This document shows positions 11,448 to 20,980 of a DNA stretch of 64,000 bases, in pieces (the first letter of the stretch is position 1; each line of letters opens with the position of its first letter). Made by a program: the position numbers and the translations under genes. The stretch lies in the NCBI GenBank assembly GCA_958298945.1, contig OY282606.1:44963920-45027919 (forward strand). The letters are read 5' to 3'. The notes under the pieces were generated by a model that saw only the letters and a program-made list of their open reading frames with translations, was not told the origin of the DNA and did not search any database. The DNA is from Atherix ibis. Taxonomy: Eukaryota; Arthropoda; Insecta; Diptera; Athericidae.

Positions 11448-12459
11448 TTATTCAAAGTACTTACCCTCGCTAGCTACACATTTTCCCCATCTCTCGGGCA
11501 ATTTGTGGATACCACGCCAAAAAAATTCCTTCTCTTTTTCGGACGTCTTCATAAGAATCGAAGTGCTGCTCAGCATGCGCGTGGTCCATCGACGAAAACA
11601 GGTGGTAGTCGAAAGGGGCCAGGTCTGTTGAATAAGCAGGGTGGGGTAGCACCTCCCAGTTGAGTGTCTCCAAGTAGTTTCGGACTTTTTTTGACGTGTC
11701 GTGGAGGTAATCCATCCGTCCCTTTTTCACGCAAAGCACGGTGCAATTCGATCAGTTGTTGATGATAGCGGTGGGCATTGACAGTTTCACCAGTTGTTGG
11801 TGGTAGCGGTGGGCATTGACAGTTTCACCAGGTTTCAATATCTCATAGTAGACGATACCCTGCTGATCCCACCAAACGCACAGCATCGTCTTCCGTCCGA
11901 AGCGATTTGGTCTTGGGGAAGATGTTGATGGTTGGCCGGGATCAACCCCGGATTTCTTGCATTTAGGATTCTCAAAACATATCCACTTTTCATCGCCTGT
12001 CACAATCCGATGCAGGAACGACTTTCTTTTTTGTCTGGCGAGCAAGATTTCGCATGTGTTTTGGCGTCGCTCTATCTGCCTATCGTTCAATTCATGCGGC
12101 ACCCATTTTCCGATCTTTCCAATCTTTCCCATGGCACGCAGACACATGAAAATGGCTGGTTGAGTAATACTAAATTGCTCCGCGAGCATTTTTTGTGATT
12201 GGGTATTGTCTTCATCCAAAAGGGCCTGCAATTGATAGTCCTCAACCTTCCTAGGCCGATTTTCACGCTTCTTATCCAACAAGTCAAAATTGCCGTCTTT
12301 GAACCGACGAAACCAATCTCGGCACATTCTTTCTAATAAAGCACTGTCACCATAGGCCTCCATAAACATTCGATGCGATTCGGCAGTCGATTTCTTCAAA
12401 TTGAAGCAGAAAAGCAGAGATTCCCGCATATGCTCTTTTTCTGGCACAAAAGTAGACAT
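11448..12459 (-). pseudogene. Mos1-like mariner transposase pseudogene
   Basis: The start is set at the ATG at 12459 (MSTFVPEKEHMRESLLFCFN), the conserved Mos1-type start. The helix-turn-helix domains and linker follow (WVPHELNDRQIERRQNTCEI), then the first Asp in TGDEKW, then GRKTMLCVWWDQQG and LKPGETVNAHRYHQQL. There a 38-bp tandem duplication (11753-11828) shifts the frame and creates a stop. Downstream, LHD is followed directly by TSKKVRNYLETLNWEVL, so five residues after the second catalytic Asp are gone and the spacing to the third Asp (APFDYH) is 29, not 34. Another frame change lies near 11540. The C-terminus ends EGKYFE at 11448. It is inactive. Confidence 0.9.
11753..11828. repeat. 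38-bp tandem duplication inside the transposase gene
   Basis: Two adjacent 38-bp units, 11753-11790 and 11791-11828, both begin CAGTTGTTG and end GACAGTTTCAC. They differ at two sites (GATGATA versus GGTGGTA). Because 38 is not a multiple of three, the duplication breaks the Mos1-like transposase frame. Confidence 0.9.
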
Positions 12460-12631
12460 GATTACCAAAGGAAAAAAGTATGTTGTTGTACGAAATTGCT
12501 AACAATGTGCACTGATTAATGTTGACAGATGTCAAACTCATAAAAAAAAGTATGGCGTACCCATGGTAGCTTAATACGCTCGCTCACGCCATTTATAACC
12601 AAACAGCGGATTTAAGCTTATACACCTGGTA

Positions 12632-13079
12632 CGTACTGCGTGGCGATTGATTATTCAAAATAGTTTAAAGGATGATTTAGAAGTCAATTCTTTGAGAACA
12701 AAAATAGATGTTGAGATGCAAAGGGAGGTGATAAACTAATTGTAATGTTCCAAAGTTTTTTTGAGCGCATAATCTTTATTCTATTTTGATAAATAATTTT
12801 TAAATAACTTTTATTGATTGGAGAGAGAGTAGTGGTACTGGATGCAGTAATAACTTTTAGATCATTTCATAGTTTATATTCTAGAATTAAATAAATTCAT
12901 GTTATTTCAAGAAATGCCTTTCCGCACTTTTAAAAATAATTTAAGGATTAGCAATCATAGCGGGAGAACATAATAATATAGTTGTTAATATTATGTCAGA
13001 ACTCATAGATAATTATTGTGTTTATCTATCTCGATATTACCAATTTCTGCACATGATCAAATCTTTATATAATCATCAT
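12632..13079. other. AT-rich spacer
   Basis: About 450 bp between mariner C and an RTE-type remnant. I see no motif or open frame worth naming. Confidence 0.5.
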
Positions 13080-13493
13080 CCATGGCACGACAACCGGGAG
13101 TGCGGTTAAGGCTTACTGAATCAAAGAACTCCAGGTCTTAAGGCTTCATGCCGTGGTCGTTTAGTTCAACGTTCTACTGAAAACGGGGCCTGCCTTTCCA
13201 TCTAGGACCATAAATTAAGCCACTGTAGACTTTTCCTGCAGGATTTTCTTCATCCATACCGATTAAGTGTCTAGTTAACCGCATCATATGGACTTATTTT
13301 ATCTACAACGGGCGGTTCAGGTGACACTCTACGATTTAAATATGCCCCGGAATCGTTTATCTTCATGTTTTTTTTATATTTATTTGACAGGTTTTCATTT
13401 TCTACATTTGTACAATTTTTAACACATATATGCATTTTTATACACACATAGTCATAACAACACAGTCGCTCCTATGGAGCACATAGCGGCACT

Positions 13494-13710
13494 AGAAAAC
13501 TCCGTTAACTCTCTTCCGTCTGCTTCTGCCTTAGGGTACGGTCTTGAGGTACGGTCCGGATGCTTCCGTGAACTCTCTTCTATCTGCTTCTGCCTTTTGG
13601 GTTTTTTTGCCTGAGGTACGGTCTTGGGTTTTTGCCTGATGTACGGTTTTTGCCCTGAGTACGATGAAAGCCAAATGAGTTCTTGCCTGAGGTGCGGTCC
13701 GGATGATTAC
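13494..13710 (-). repeat. imperfect internal repeats in the SINE-like body
   Basis: Words such as CTCTCTTC followed by TCTGCTTCTGCCTT occur at about 13509 and 13571. Variants of GCCTGAGGTACGGTC recur near 13610, 13634 and 13686, two of them followed by CGGATG. The repetition suggests that the insert body expanded by short duplications. A 64-codon minus-strand frame over this repeat (13580-13774) is a by-product of it. Confidence 0.6.
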
Positions 13711-13893
13711 TCTTGTGCTGTTTCATGATAAGATGTTTTTTTATGGCTTGCGGCTTATCAGGCCAGCGAAGCAACCCCCAGTGACGTTGGGGGACCCTAC
13801 GGACTACATATGTAAGGCTTGGGCTTGTAGTCGGCCTCTCACCCCGGCACCAATGCCGAGATGGCGGCAGCGGGAGTCGAACCCGCTACCTAC

Positions 13894-14006
13894 CTGCGAC
13901 ACGCGGTTTTCCAAGTGGTCACCCATCCGAGTACTAACCACGCCCAGTCCTGCTTAACTTCGGTGATCTGACGAGAACCGGTGGATCCAGGATGGCACGG
14001 TCGCAG
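13894..14006 (-). pseudogene. 5S rRNA-derived sequence
   Basis: The minus strand carries CGGTTCTCGTCAGATCACCG, GAAGTTAAGCAGGACTGGGC, GGTTAGTACTCGGATGGGTG and ACCACTTGG in the order of insect 5S rRNA. These include the internal control region to which TFIIIA binds. The ends CTGCGAC (14006-14000) and GTCGCAG (13900-13894) pair perfectly as helix I. The length is 113 nt, slightly under the usual 120, and several bases differ from fly 5S as I remember it. It is fused to other sequence at the 3' side without a terminator, so I call it a mobile-element head and not a ribosomal gene. Confidence 0.85.
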
Positions 14007-14660
14007 ATTTTATCTTCATGTAAGGGGCCAACAATTCTTCAATAGATACGCCTCTCGAAAGCAGACATAATTTTCTTTCAAAACGAAAATTTCCGAAGAA
14101 AACATAGGGACTTGTTTTCGACGCCAATGCTGCCACCATGCAATTTGTTTTGCTTTGATTTAGGTTTAGCCCAAATTATCCGCAGTCGGATCTATCTGAT
14201 GCAAACTTTTCATACAGCTCTCTCATGCTTACCTCTGAGTTTTGAGTCTTTACTTCCTGTACCAGGTTAAAGAGAACGCCCAAAAGTAAGTATTTTTGCC
14301 GGACATCATTGTCGATCTTAAATAGTTCTAAAAGTAATTCGGCGGTTTTTACTCATCCTCTTACACTAGTCGCGGTTAGCTTATGTGTAAAATATGCTAG
14401 TCTCACTCTGGCTATGCTATAATACGTGACTTTAAAGTCGATGAACAGATGGTGTTTGTGTTGCTCATATTACAATAATTTATCCATCGACTGTTGTAGA
14501 CAGAAGATCTGATTGAGGTTAATTCTCTTATAAGAGAATTGAGATGATTTTGTAAATTATTGTTAATGCTTTGATCATTATAAGGACCGTTCATAATCTT
14601 GAACCTTCAAGGGTTGTTTTATAGGTCCAAAAAGATTTCAAAAAGAATGTTATGATAAAT

Positions 14661-16759
14661 AGGTTGAAGATTATATCTAGATGAAACGTTCGTCAAAATG
14701 TAGTTCTGAATAACGTCTTTGCTTTTTGCATCCTAAGTAATTCTAAGAGTATGAAAAATTAAATTATATAACATAATATTAGTACATTTGTACAAACAAC
14801 AATACATTTTTTAAAGACTAATGTATCTATAGTATAAGTTCATTTTAGAAATTTTACAAAATATTTCTACAAACGACTACTCCATTTAGATTCTATAAAG
14901 TCACTGTAGATTTCATTAAATATAAATGGAGCATTTCCGCTGGATTGTGAAATTATTGTAAAGTGGAAATTTTCTACATCGTATTTTCTATTTTTACTAA
15001 ATTTAGAGTGCTTCACTATTTCTTGTGAAAAACGAATAGTAAAATATAACTAAGCCAATGCTATTTGAGTTGTAGTACAATACAATCTAGTATAACAACA
15101 AGAATATAGAAATGCAAACATTGTATTCAGCAATAGTTAAAATAGTAAAATAACTAAGATATAGTATCTGGTAAAAGCAAACGAAACGGAAAAGCTTTTC
15201 AACAATTCTCCATTGAATTCCGACAAACAGCGTTCTATAAAATTTCCTGTTTTCAGAATGCAACAATTTGACTATTTACCACCGTGTATATTCACGTATT
15301 TTCTAAAGGTTTGCGGATTGTCTATCTAAAGTAGCATTTTCATTTTTCAATTTACGGATTTTCTCTATCTTTCTGGATTTTTAACCATATTTAACTATAT
15401 TCCGCAAAGTAGACGGTATAGTAAACTTTAAATTGGCGCTAGCCTTTAGCGATTTGATTTCATTTAAGCAGATTGTGGTATGAATCTATGAGAATTTTCT
15501 GAAAATGTTATAATCGGAAATTTTTCAAAGATAAATAAATTATGCTATTCATAATCAGTCGGTTCTAGACTGAGAATCGTAAACTAATTTTATCAAAGTA
15601 GTACAATTTTATAAAGAATTAATTAAAAGAAATTATTTAATTAAAAATTTTATAGCAAAAATTCTGTAAATGAAATTAAGATAAACATATTTTTTTTTTG
15701 GAAAAAAATATATTGAATATATTATAAAATTGTTTCTGTTGTATTATTTCTAATGAAATAATTTATTTTGAAGTGAAATATCATAACTTTGCCCTTATTA
15801 TTATTAATGCTAAGTTAATTATGATCACAAATTGTCAACCAATAATTTAGATCATAATTTCTTAAAATATTTAAAATGTGATTTTTTTGCGGAGTTTTCA
15901 TTTTTTAAAAGTTGTTGTCACTATTATTAATTCTGCAGCTACAATTTCCTCTATGTCTGCTGTTAAATTTGCGGCAACGACTGAAGATACTGTTGTCAAT
16001 TCCTTTATAAATGAGTAATATTAATACTTGCAATTGGCATTAATTGGTATTTAGTTTTGAAATTTCCATAGCTCTTTCTTCCTTGCCCTAACCTCCTCCC
16101 TCTCTCTCCTAACTTGAGAAAAAATGTTATTTTCATTTGATTTTTTTATTGACTTCCAAAAATAAATTGTTTTTATCCTTCTACTAGTGTTTACCTATTA
16201 ATTTATCATAATGAAAAACCAGAAACTTGTGTACATTCAATAATGAAGTATTGACCTTTTTTTTAAAAGTATATTTAAAACAGTTTTTTCTACATACCTA
16301 AAATTGCATTCAAATAAATATTATTAATTTTGTAAATTTTTACTTAAATTGCAACTTGTTTGACTTGATCATTTTTTATTTTTTCTTGTTTTAATATCAT
16401 GTATAAATTCTTATCATTATTATTTTTATGAAAACAACAACTGCACATTTTACTATGTTTATTTTCTCAATGTAGTTATATTCGTATACGTATTAAAATA
16501 TGTGATAAAGAAATTCTTATATTCCACCTCGAATGCGGTCATACTTACTGAACGATCCTCCTCCCGACCTTCTTATCTAGATCCTACTATCAGCCGCCAA
16601 ACAGGTCCTAACGGCGCCTTCTATTCTACAATATTCTGCGTGCATGTAATTTCGCATCATTTTTTGGTAGCTAGCTACTTTTACCCGGTGAACAAATTAG
16701 CTGGATGAACTTTGAAACAAATTCAAGTTCAAACAGCTGACAAATAAGTGCTTATCAAC
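14661..16759. other. AT-rich spacer with one satellite-like monomer
   Basis: About 2.1 kb. At 14881-14940 the stretch TCCATTTAGATTCTA, then ATAAATATAAAT-like and TCCG words resembles one unit of the array at 20074-20980 (20272-20332). Around 16530-16710 the composition is less AT-rich, but I see no gene, RNA or transposon motif there. Confidence 0.5.
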
Positions 16760-18110
16760 ACGTCAACGGCCACGACCTAAGAAACATCGGTCCCAATAAA
16801 ACAATACCGGTCCCAAATTAACCTTCACCAGGCCCGTCTTAAGCGTCGATGGTCTCGACTAAACAGTAACTATCCTCAACTTAAGCATCACCGGTTGCAA
16901 CACCGTCTATAGGATCATCGGTCCCAAGGTAAGCATTATCGGTCCCAACTTAGAATCACAGGTCTTGACTTAAGCGTAGGTGGTCTCGACTTAAGCATCA
17001 CCGATCCCAAATCAGGCGTCACCGATTGTCAATTAAGCGTTCTCGGATTCGACTTAACCGTCCCCAGGTACAATTTAAGCGTCACCGGTTCTGAATTAAG
17101 CGTCACTTATGCCAGCTTAAGTGTCACCGGTTCTGAGTTGGATGTCATCAGTCCCAACTTACGCGTCATCGATTCTAACTAAAGCATTACCAATTCCGAC
17201 TTAAGTATCACCGGTTTTGACTCAGATGTCATCGGTCCCAACTTAGGCGTCATCGATTCCAAATTAAGTATTACCAATCTAGATTAAAGCATCACCGATT
17301 CCAACTTAAGCATCTCCAGTTAAGACTAAAGCGACACTAGTCCCAACGTAAGTGTCAGCAGTTCCGACTTAAGCATCACTTGTCTCGATACATGCGTCAT
17401 CGGTCCCGAATTTAAGCATAACTGAGTATAACCTAAGCCTCACGAATTCCGACTTAAGCATTACTGGTCTCGATATATGAGTTATCGGTCCCGAATTTAA
17501 GCATAACTGAGTACGACCTACGCATCACATTCCCGACTTAGAATCACAGGTCTTGACTTAAGCGTAACTGGTCTTGACTTAAGCATCTTCGGTCCTGACT
17601 TAACCATCACCGATCCCAAATCATGCGTCACCGATTATCAATTAAGCGTTCTCGGATTCGACTTAACCGTCCACGGGTACGACTTAAGCCTCACCGGTTC
17701 TGAATTAAGCGTCACTTATGCCAGCTTAAGTGTCACCGGTCCTGAGTTAGATGTCATCGGTCCCAAATTAGGCGCCGTAGATTCCATATTAAGCATCACC
17801 AATTCCGACTTAAGTGTCACCAGTACTGACTTAGATATTATCGGTCCTAACTTAAGCGTCATCAATTCCAAATTAAGCATCACCGATCTGAGTAAAAGCA
17901 TCTCAAGTTCAGACTTAAGCGACACTAGTCCCAACTTAAGCATCACCAGTTCCGACTCAAGCATTACTAGTCTCGATATATGAGTTATCGGTCCCGAATT
18001 TAAGCATAACTGAGTACAACCTGCGCATCATAGTCCTGACTTTAACGTCTCCGGACCCACTGGTCCCGACTTAAGCGCTTCTGGTCCTGACTTAAGCGAA
18101 ACTGGTCTCA
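16760..18110. repeat. 21-bp minisatellite array with higher-order structure
   Basis: About 64 head-to-tail units of 21 bp, with a consensus close to CGGTCCCGACTTAAGCATCA plus C. Most units carry CTTAAG or a one-base variant. Units are diverged from one another, but longer blocks recur: TAGAATCACA at 16951 and 17539 (588 bp, 28 units), and GCCAGCTTAAGTGTCACCGG at 17111 and 17720 (609 bp, 29 units). The array has thus also been duplicated in blocks of about 0.6 kb. Because 21 is a multiple of three, open frames such as 17716-17964 (minus) arise with a 7-residue period. I do not consider them genes. Confidence 0.92.
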
Positions 18111-20073
18111 CAATTAACAAATTTATTAATATTTTAATAAAATCAGCTGGTTAATATTTTTTTATTGTAAATAAACAATTTTTTAAGTTGAAAATCAAAA
18201 TTATACTCGTAATTTATAATATTATCAGTATTCACTATTTATTTTGTATGAATTTTGTAAACAGACTTATTATTGTCTACTTTTAGAACTTTTAAAAGTA
18301 TACACATATAATATACAATTTGTATACACATATGTGTATGTTCTTAAAGCTTTTGTACACATTAATAATATAAAAAAATCTCACTATCATTTTCCAAACC
18401 GTTTAGTATTGATGCAAAAATGTAATAATTTTTGTTGCAATATTCAACACTCATTAAATTATGATTAAATTTTAAACAAAGAAATTTATAAATTGATACC
18501 ATAATTATCAGTTCATTAATTTAAAACTATTCATTTTGAAAACAGACAATTTTTCAATAAAGTGCTTAGCAAACTCATATTAACCACATAATCATAGTAT
18601 TACATTGTTAAAATCCCATCGAAAAATATATTGGCATTGTTGGAGTATATATTTAATTGTATCCAAAACTTTATCAATATTCGCTAATCAAACTTTGAAA
18701 ATAATTTTCTGGTCCATGAATAGAGTTTGGTACTGTCACAGTAGAGCATGTTTCTACAGCAGAATTTTATTCAAAATTTTAATAAACTTTGATGAAACAG
18801 ACGTTCATGGAAATGGTATATAACATAAATGAGAGTATACATTGTACTGTAGTTGTTAATATACGTATGTTAAGTGTTTATAATTTTTTCCCAAGTGTAG
18901 ACGATGAATATGATTTGGTATAGTAATTTTTGGATACATTGAACTTAAATGGGACTTAAACTTTTAACTTCTGTTGAAAATGGAGAAAACTTTTTTATTG
19001 GGACATTGCTATTGTTGTACACAATGTTTTATTTCTTTACTAATTTAAAATGAATTCTAATTCTATATTTTCAATCATTGCAATATTTAATTGTTAATCT
19101 AAAATAGTTGAAATGGATTAGTTATTTCTAAATTGCTTTTAATTCGAACATTTTTTGATTTATTTTAGGTAAGTTATTATTTTAAATAATGATAAGGTTA
19201 AGGATGCCAAATGCTAACTCTAATTCTTGACCTCAAGGCGGACTTAGTATTCGCGTGATTTTATTTTATCTTGTTCGATGTACTAACATATCGTTGCGAT
19301 GAGTTGTACCCAAAGTGAAAAAGTAAAGTCTCCATTGTCGGAGCGCTGTTTTTATACTGACCCCAATAATACAGTAACAATTTTCTAGTTAAACTTTCAT
19401 TGAGATTAACCGCTTCTTACCGATCAGTGCAACATCTTTGCTTCAGTAGATGCGGCATTGAACGACAGGGTATGTTCATTAACTCTAAGCACTGTCGTCA
19501 ACGAGAACTTTCAGCAACAGCTATCATCGATATACCATAGTTTTCTGCTTCAGTATAACTTGGAAAATTGTGATATTATATAAAAAGTGCTTTGCAACCC
19601 ACAGGTGCCATGAAGTTTTCATTTAATGAATTTTAATGACAAATGAACAATATGAAAGTTATTAGTTTTATACCAATTATAATTATTCCAATTGAAAATT
19701 CTGCATATACCATATATTAATGTATACTCTTTATTTTAAATTGTAATTATTAGTAATATTCATATTGAAATATAATATCCTTAATATCATAACTATGTAG
19801 GATACTATGAAAAAATTCAAGGTCTCTTTGTTATTTTACTAGCTACATTACCAATAGAGACCCTTGCATATATTTTTGTAAAATAGAAATAATTTTTTTT
19901 GCATGTAACATGATCCTATATTATTTTTGCGCAAACGATCCAGCAAATTGTCAAACAATTTTTAAAAAATATTGATTGTTTAGCAAAAGCGAAATATTTT
20001 TCTTCATTATGTTTTAGAAGATTTCAAATTTTATCCTGTCTGTAAGTCTTTATGTAAATATAATTTTTTATTA
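18111..20073. other. AT-rich spacer, no supported gene
   Basis: About 2 kb. Frames at 18244-18468 and 18605-18823 (plus) lack motifs. The segment 19200-19560 is less AT-rich, but no protein, RNA or repeat family was recognised. Confidence 0.5.
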
Positions 20074-20980
20074 GGACATGTCCTAAAAATTATCTATCTT
20101 TAGACTATAAAATTTGGATATCTTAATAATATTGTCTTTTGCTATTTGTACATAAGAGAAATTATTAAAATGTTATTCTGTACATTTCAACAATATTTTA
20201 TGATGTTAATTAATGGGACACATCACAAAAGTAATATTTTATAGCCAAATAATCTTGAATTTTTAGGCAAGTCCATTTAGATTCTACAAACAAAACATAC
20301 ATTTCAATAAATATAAATACAGTATGTCCGTATGGTTGAATAAAATATTTTTTGTAAATATTTGTATTGTTTTTACATGAGCTGAATACTTAGGACATGT
20401 CCCAAAATCCATAATTTGTAGTTCAATAATGTTTGGATCTTCAAGTAATATAAATTCAGTTAATAAAAAAACATAAAAGATAATTGAATATTTTTTCTAT
20501 AAAGTTAATAATATTTATATAAAATTTATTTTTTGGACATGTCCTAAATGTCATATTTTTTAGGACTATGAAATTAAAATCTCTTATTGGTATCATTTTT
20601 TTGCTGTGTGTATATAAATACAAATATAAGAGTGTTATTTTACGAGTTTATATAATATTTTATTATATTAATTGTCCCAAAAAAAGACAATTCCCAAAAG
20701 ATGTATTTATAGCATCATAATTTTACTGATATCAGGTATTTTATTTTTATTTTTACAATATTAAAACTAGGAAATGTTTGTATATTCACTTATAATTTTC
20801 AATAACGTTTAATTTTAAATCAATTATTAAGGACATGTACAAAGCGGCATACTCTTAAGATTGAATTCATATAGTAGCAGTATATACATACTTCTAAAAT
20901 TTGTTTTTATAGATAATAAATATTTAAACAAAATGTGTTCTTTTTATGTTAAGTAACGTTTACAAATTTTGATTTTTTCA
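20074..20980. repeat. diverged tandem array marked by GGACATGTCC
   Basis: The 10-bp palindrome GGACATGTCC occurs at 20074-20083, 20393-20402 and 20535-20544. Degenerate versions lie at 20216 (GGACACATCA), about 20672 (TTGTCCCAAA) and 20831 (GGACATGTAC). Most are followed by an A-rich start and preceded by TTA or TTT. Spacings of roughly 140-175 bp and shared downstream words (TAGxxTATxAAATTxxxATxTCTTA) suggest about six old units of a tandem repeat. Confidence 0.55.

Larger units (their letters stand above)
11372..12629 (-). mobile_element. mariner element C (mauritiana subfamily, Mos1-like)
   Basis: This 1258-bp mariner has TA on both sides (11370-11371 and 12630-12631). Its terminal inverted repeats are identical over 24 bp and begin CCAGGTGTATAAGCTTAAAT. 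The CCAGGTGTA start is that of Mos1-type elements. The transposase is on the minus strand and is clearly mauritiana-like. The perfect repeats suggest a fairly recent insertion, although the coding part is broken. Confidence 0.92.
13369..14008 (-). mobile_element. 640-bp SINE-like insert with 5S rRNA-derived head
   Basis: The insert splits the RTE remnant and is flanked by the same 13 bp, TTTATCTTCATGT, at 13356-13368 and 14009-14021, a target-site duplication. Read on the minus strand it begins with a 5S rRNA-like unit (14006-13894). A tRNA-type T-arm follows (GCGGG, TTCGACT, CCCGC, 13888-13872), then a body with internal repeats. It ends with AATAAATATAAAAAAA at 13383-13369, a poly(A)-type end. 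This is the plan of a SINE moved by a LINE machinery, with an RNA polymerase III promoter inherited from 5S. The family is not one I recognise. Confidence 0.8.
13080..14660 (-). mobile_element. RTE-type non-LTR retroelement remnant, copy 1
   Basis: On the minus strand the order fits an RTE-clade reverse transcriptase. Near 14440-14390 HLFIDF-like words with KV, YYSIAR (expected DFKAAYDSI, palm motif A) are seen. Near 14160 LNQSKTNCMVAALASKTSP appears (motif after the YxDD loop). Beyond the nested insert, near 13270-13190, RHLIGMDEENPAGKVY and GPRWKGRPRF match the conserved C-terminal GHVxRM...GRRRRGRP segment. Many stops and frameshifts are present. The insert at 13369-14008 splits the element. 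A second remnant of the same clade lies at 46900-48740, and the two share the stretch around ASKTSP. Confidence 0.65.

Noticed and set aside
13894..14006. A functional 5S rRNA gene
   Set aside because: The 5S-like unit is fused to further sequence, lacks a T-run terminator directly after it, and sits inside an insert with target duplications and a poly(A)-type end.
16502..16708. Plus-strand 68-codon frame in a less AT-rich segment before the minisatellite
   Set aside because: The composition is unusual, but the translation shows no motif and the frame is short; I cannot support a gene or an RNA.
17716..17964. An 82-codon minus-strand frame with a 7-residue leucine-rich period, like a coiled coil
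   Set aside because: It is a by-product of the 21-bp minisatellite, whose unit length is a multiple of three. There are no start context, neighbours or composition that would support a gene.
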